13,307 bases of DNA from Holophagaceae bacterium (GTDB taxonomy: Bacteria > Acidobacteriota > Holophagae > Holophagales > Holophagaceae). This document shows positions 12,548-13,307 of the stretch, piece after piece; the first letter of the stretch is position 1, and each line of letters starts with the position of its first letter. Position numbers and translations under genes: made by a program. The notes under the pieces are model-generated. The model was not told the DNA's origin and ran no database searches. It saw only the letters and a list, made by a program, of their open reading frames with translations. The stretch lies in the NCBI GenBank assembly GCA_025355915.1, contig JANXYT010000377.1, forward strand, positions 1-13,307. The letters are read 5' to 3'.

Positions 12548-13307
12548 ATGAGCACTCTCGCCTCCTGCCCCAGCTGCGGTGCCGCCCTGACCTTCCGGCC
12601 CGGGACGATGGTCGCTGTCTGCGCCTATTGCAAGGCGCTGGCCGCCCGGAAGGACCGCGATCCCGAGTTGATCGGCAGGGTGGCCGATCTTGTGGATACG
12701 GGTTCGCCCCTGGGTCTGGGTGCCTCGGGAACCTACACGGGGCGGGCGTTCACGCTGGCTGGCCGGGTGCAGCTCAAACACCCCCTCGGCGGCGTCTGGG
12801 ACGAGTGGTACCTGGCCCTCGACGATGGCCGCTGGGGTTGGCTGGCCGAAGCCCAGGGCCGCTTCTACCTCACCTTCACCCAGACGCCCCACGCCACGCT
12901 TCCCCCGGCTGAAACCCTCCAGGCCGGTGGTTTGGCTGATCTCGGGCCCGACGGCCTCTGGACGGTAGGTGAAATCAGCGAAGCCACCTTCCACAGCGCC
13001 GAAGGCGAGATTCCCTGGGCCGTGGAACCCGGCGGCACCTACCGCTTCGCGGACCTCTCCGGCCGCAACGGCGCCTTCGCCACGTTGGATTACAGCGAGG
13101 AGCCGCCGCTGTTCTTTCTCGGCCGCGGGATCGCGCTGGCCGATCTGGGCATCCAGGGTGGCACCCGGAAGCCGCTCAAGGTGGGCACCCGGAACCTCAA
13201 CTGCCCCAAGTGCGGCAGCGCCCTGGCCCTGCGGGCGCCGGACCTGACCCAGCGGGTGGGCTGCCCCAGCTGCGGCAGCCTGCTGGCGGCGGAGAACGGC
13301 AAGCTCG
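12548..13307 (+). CDS. DUF4178 protein with two zinc ribbons (3' end outside window)
   Basis: The frame is open for 253 codons to the window edge. It begins with a zinc ribbon (C7, C10, C25, C28 in CPSCG and CAYC). The first DUF4178 domain (about 45-190) is recognised from GTYTGRAFTLAGRVQL, VWDEWYLALDDGRWGWLAEA and, later, GGTYRFADLSG. A second zinc ribbon follows (C219, C222, C239, C242 in CPKCG and CPSCG), so a second DUF4178 copy beyond the edge is likely. DUF4178 has no known biochemical function. In many genomes it sits with genes for a DUF350 membrane protein, a spermidine synthase-like enzyme or SpeD, so such genes may follow. The short gap to the aminotransferase allows co-transcription. 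No signal peptide is seen. Confidence 0.85.
   Translation, partial: MSTLASCPSCGAALTFRPGTMVAVCAYCKALAARKDRDPELIGRVADLVDTGSPLGLGASGTYTGRAFTLAGRVQLKHPLGGVWDEWYLALDDGRWGWLAEAQGRFYLTFTQTPHATLPPAETLQAGGLADLGPDGLWTVGEISEATFHSAEGEIPWAVEPGGTYRFADLSGRNGAFATLDYSEEPPLFFLGRGIALADLGIQGGTRKPLKVGTRNLNCPKCGSALALRAPDLTQRVGCPSCGSLLAAENGKL

Overview
The window is GC-rich, densely coded bacterial chromosome from a Gram-negative with an outer membrane: it carries tolB, pal and cpoB plus two lipoproteins with clear lipoboxes. The gene set and the style of the proteins (DUF4178 zinc-ribbon protein, M61 peptidase with a PDZ domain, MiaE, ElbB) fit an Acidobacteriota of the Holophaga/Geothrix type. That placement is inference from general family knowledge; a myxobacterial or other delta-type lineage is not excluded. 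I see no rRNA, tRNA, CRISPR array, insertion sequence or prophage gene.

Layout. A plus-strand gene fragment ends at 156. From 128 to 9855 every gene is on the minus strand, so transcription runs right to left. In transcription order these are: a DUF2520 Rossmann protein and miaE (8-nt overlap); a TetR regulator, an M61 peptidase and a GT2 glycosyltransferase (8-nt gap, then a GTGA overlap); rnhB and a Nudix hydrolase (ATGA overlap); tolB; pal; and cpoB with a GHMP sugar kinase (TTGA overlap). From 9918 on, the plus strand carries an uncharacterised helical protein, a class I aminotransferase and a DUF4178 protein cut by the window end. elbB lies between them on the minus strand.

How the genes relate. 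tolB-pal-cpoB is the periplasmic/outer-membrane half of the Tol-Pal envelope-constriction system; tolQ, tolR and tolA are not here. pal is interrupted by an in-frame TAG at codon 158, in the middle of its peptidoglycan-binding domain, although the reading frame and the family signature continue intact on both sides. The rest is a mix of housekeeping functions: RNA/DNA hybrid repair, nucleotide-pool sanitation, tRNA modification and dicarbonyl or isoprenoid-linked metabolism.

Points most worth a second look: the amber-interrupted pal; a ribosome-modulation-factor-like motif in the N-terminal region of the same lipoprotein; a long perfect palindrome between the Nudix gene and tolB; two unrelated heptamer tandem arrays, each lying where the -35 regions of adjacent promoters should be; and a recurring -10-like box exactly 6 nt before the ATG of several genes that lack a Shine-Dalgarno sequence, which suggests leaderless transcription.
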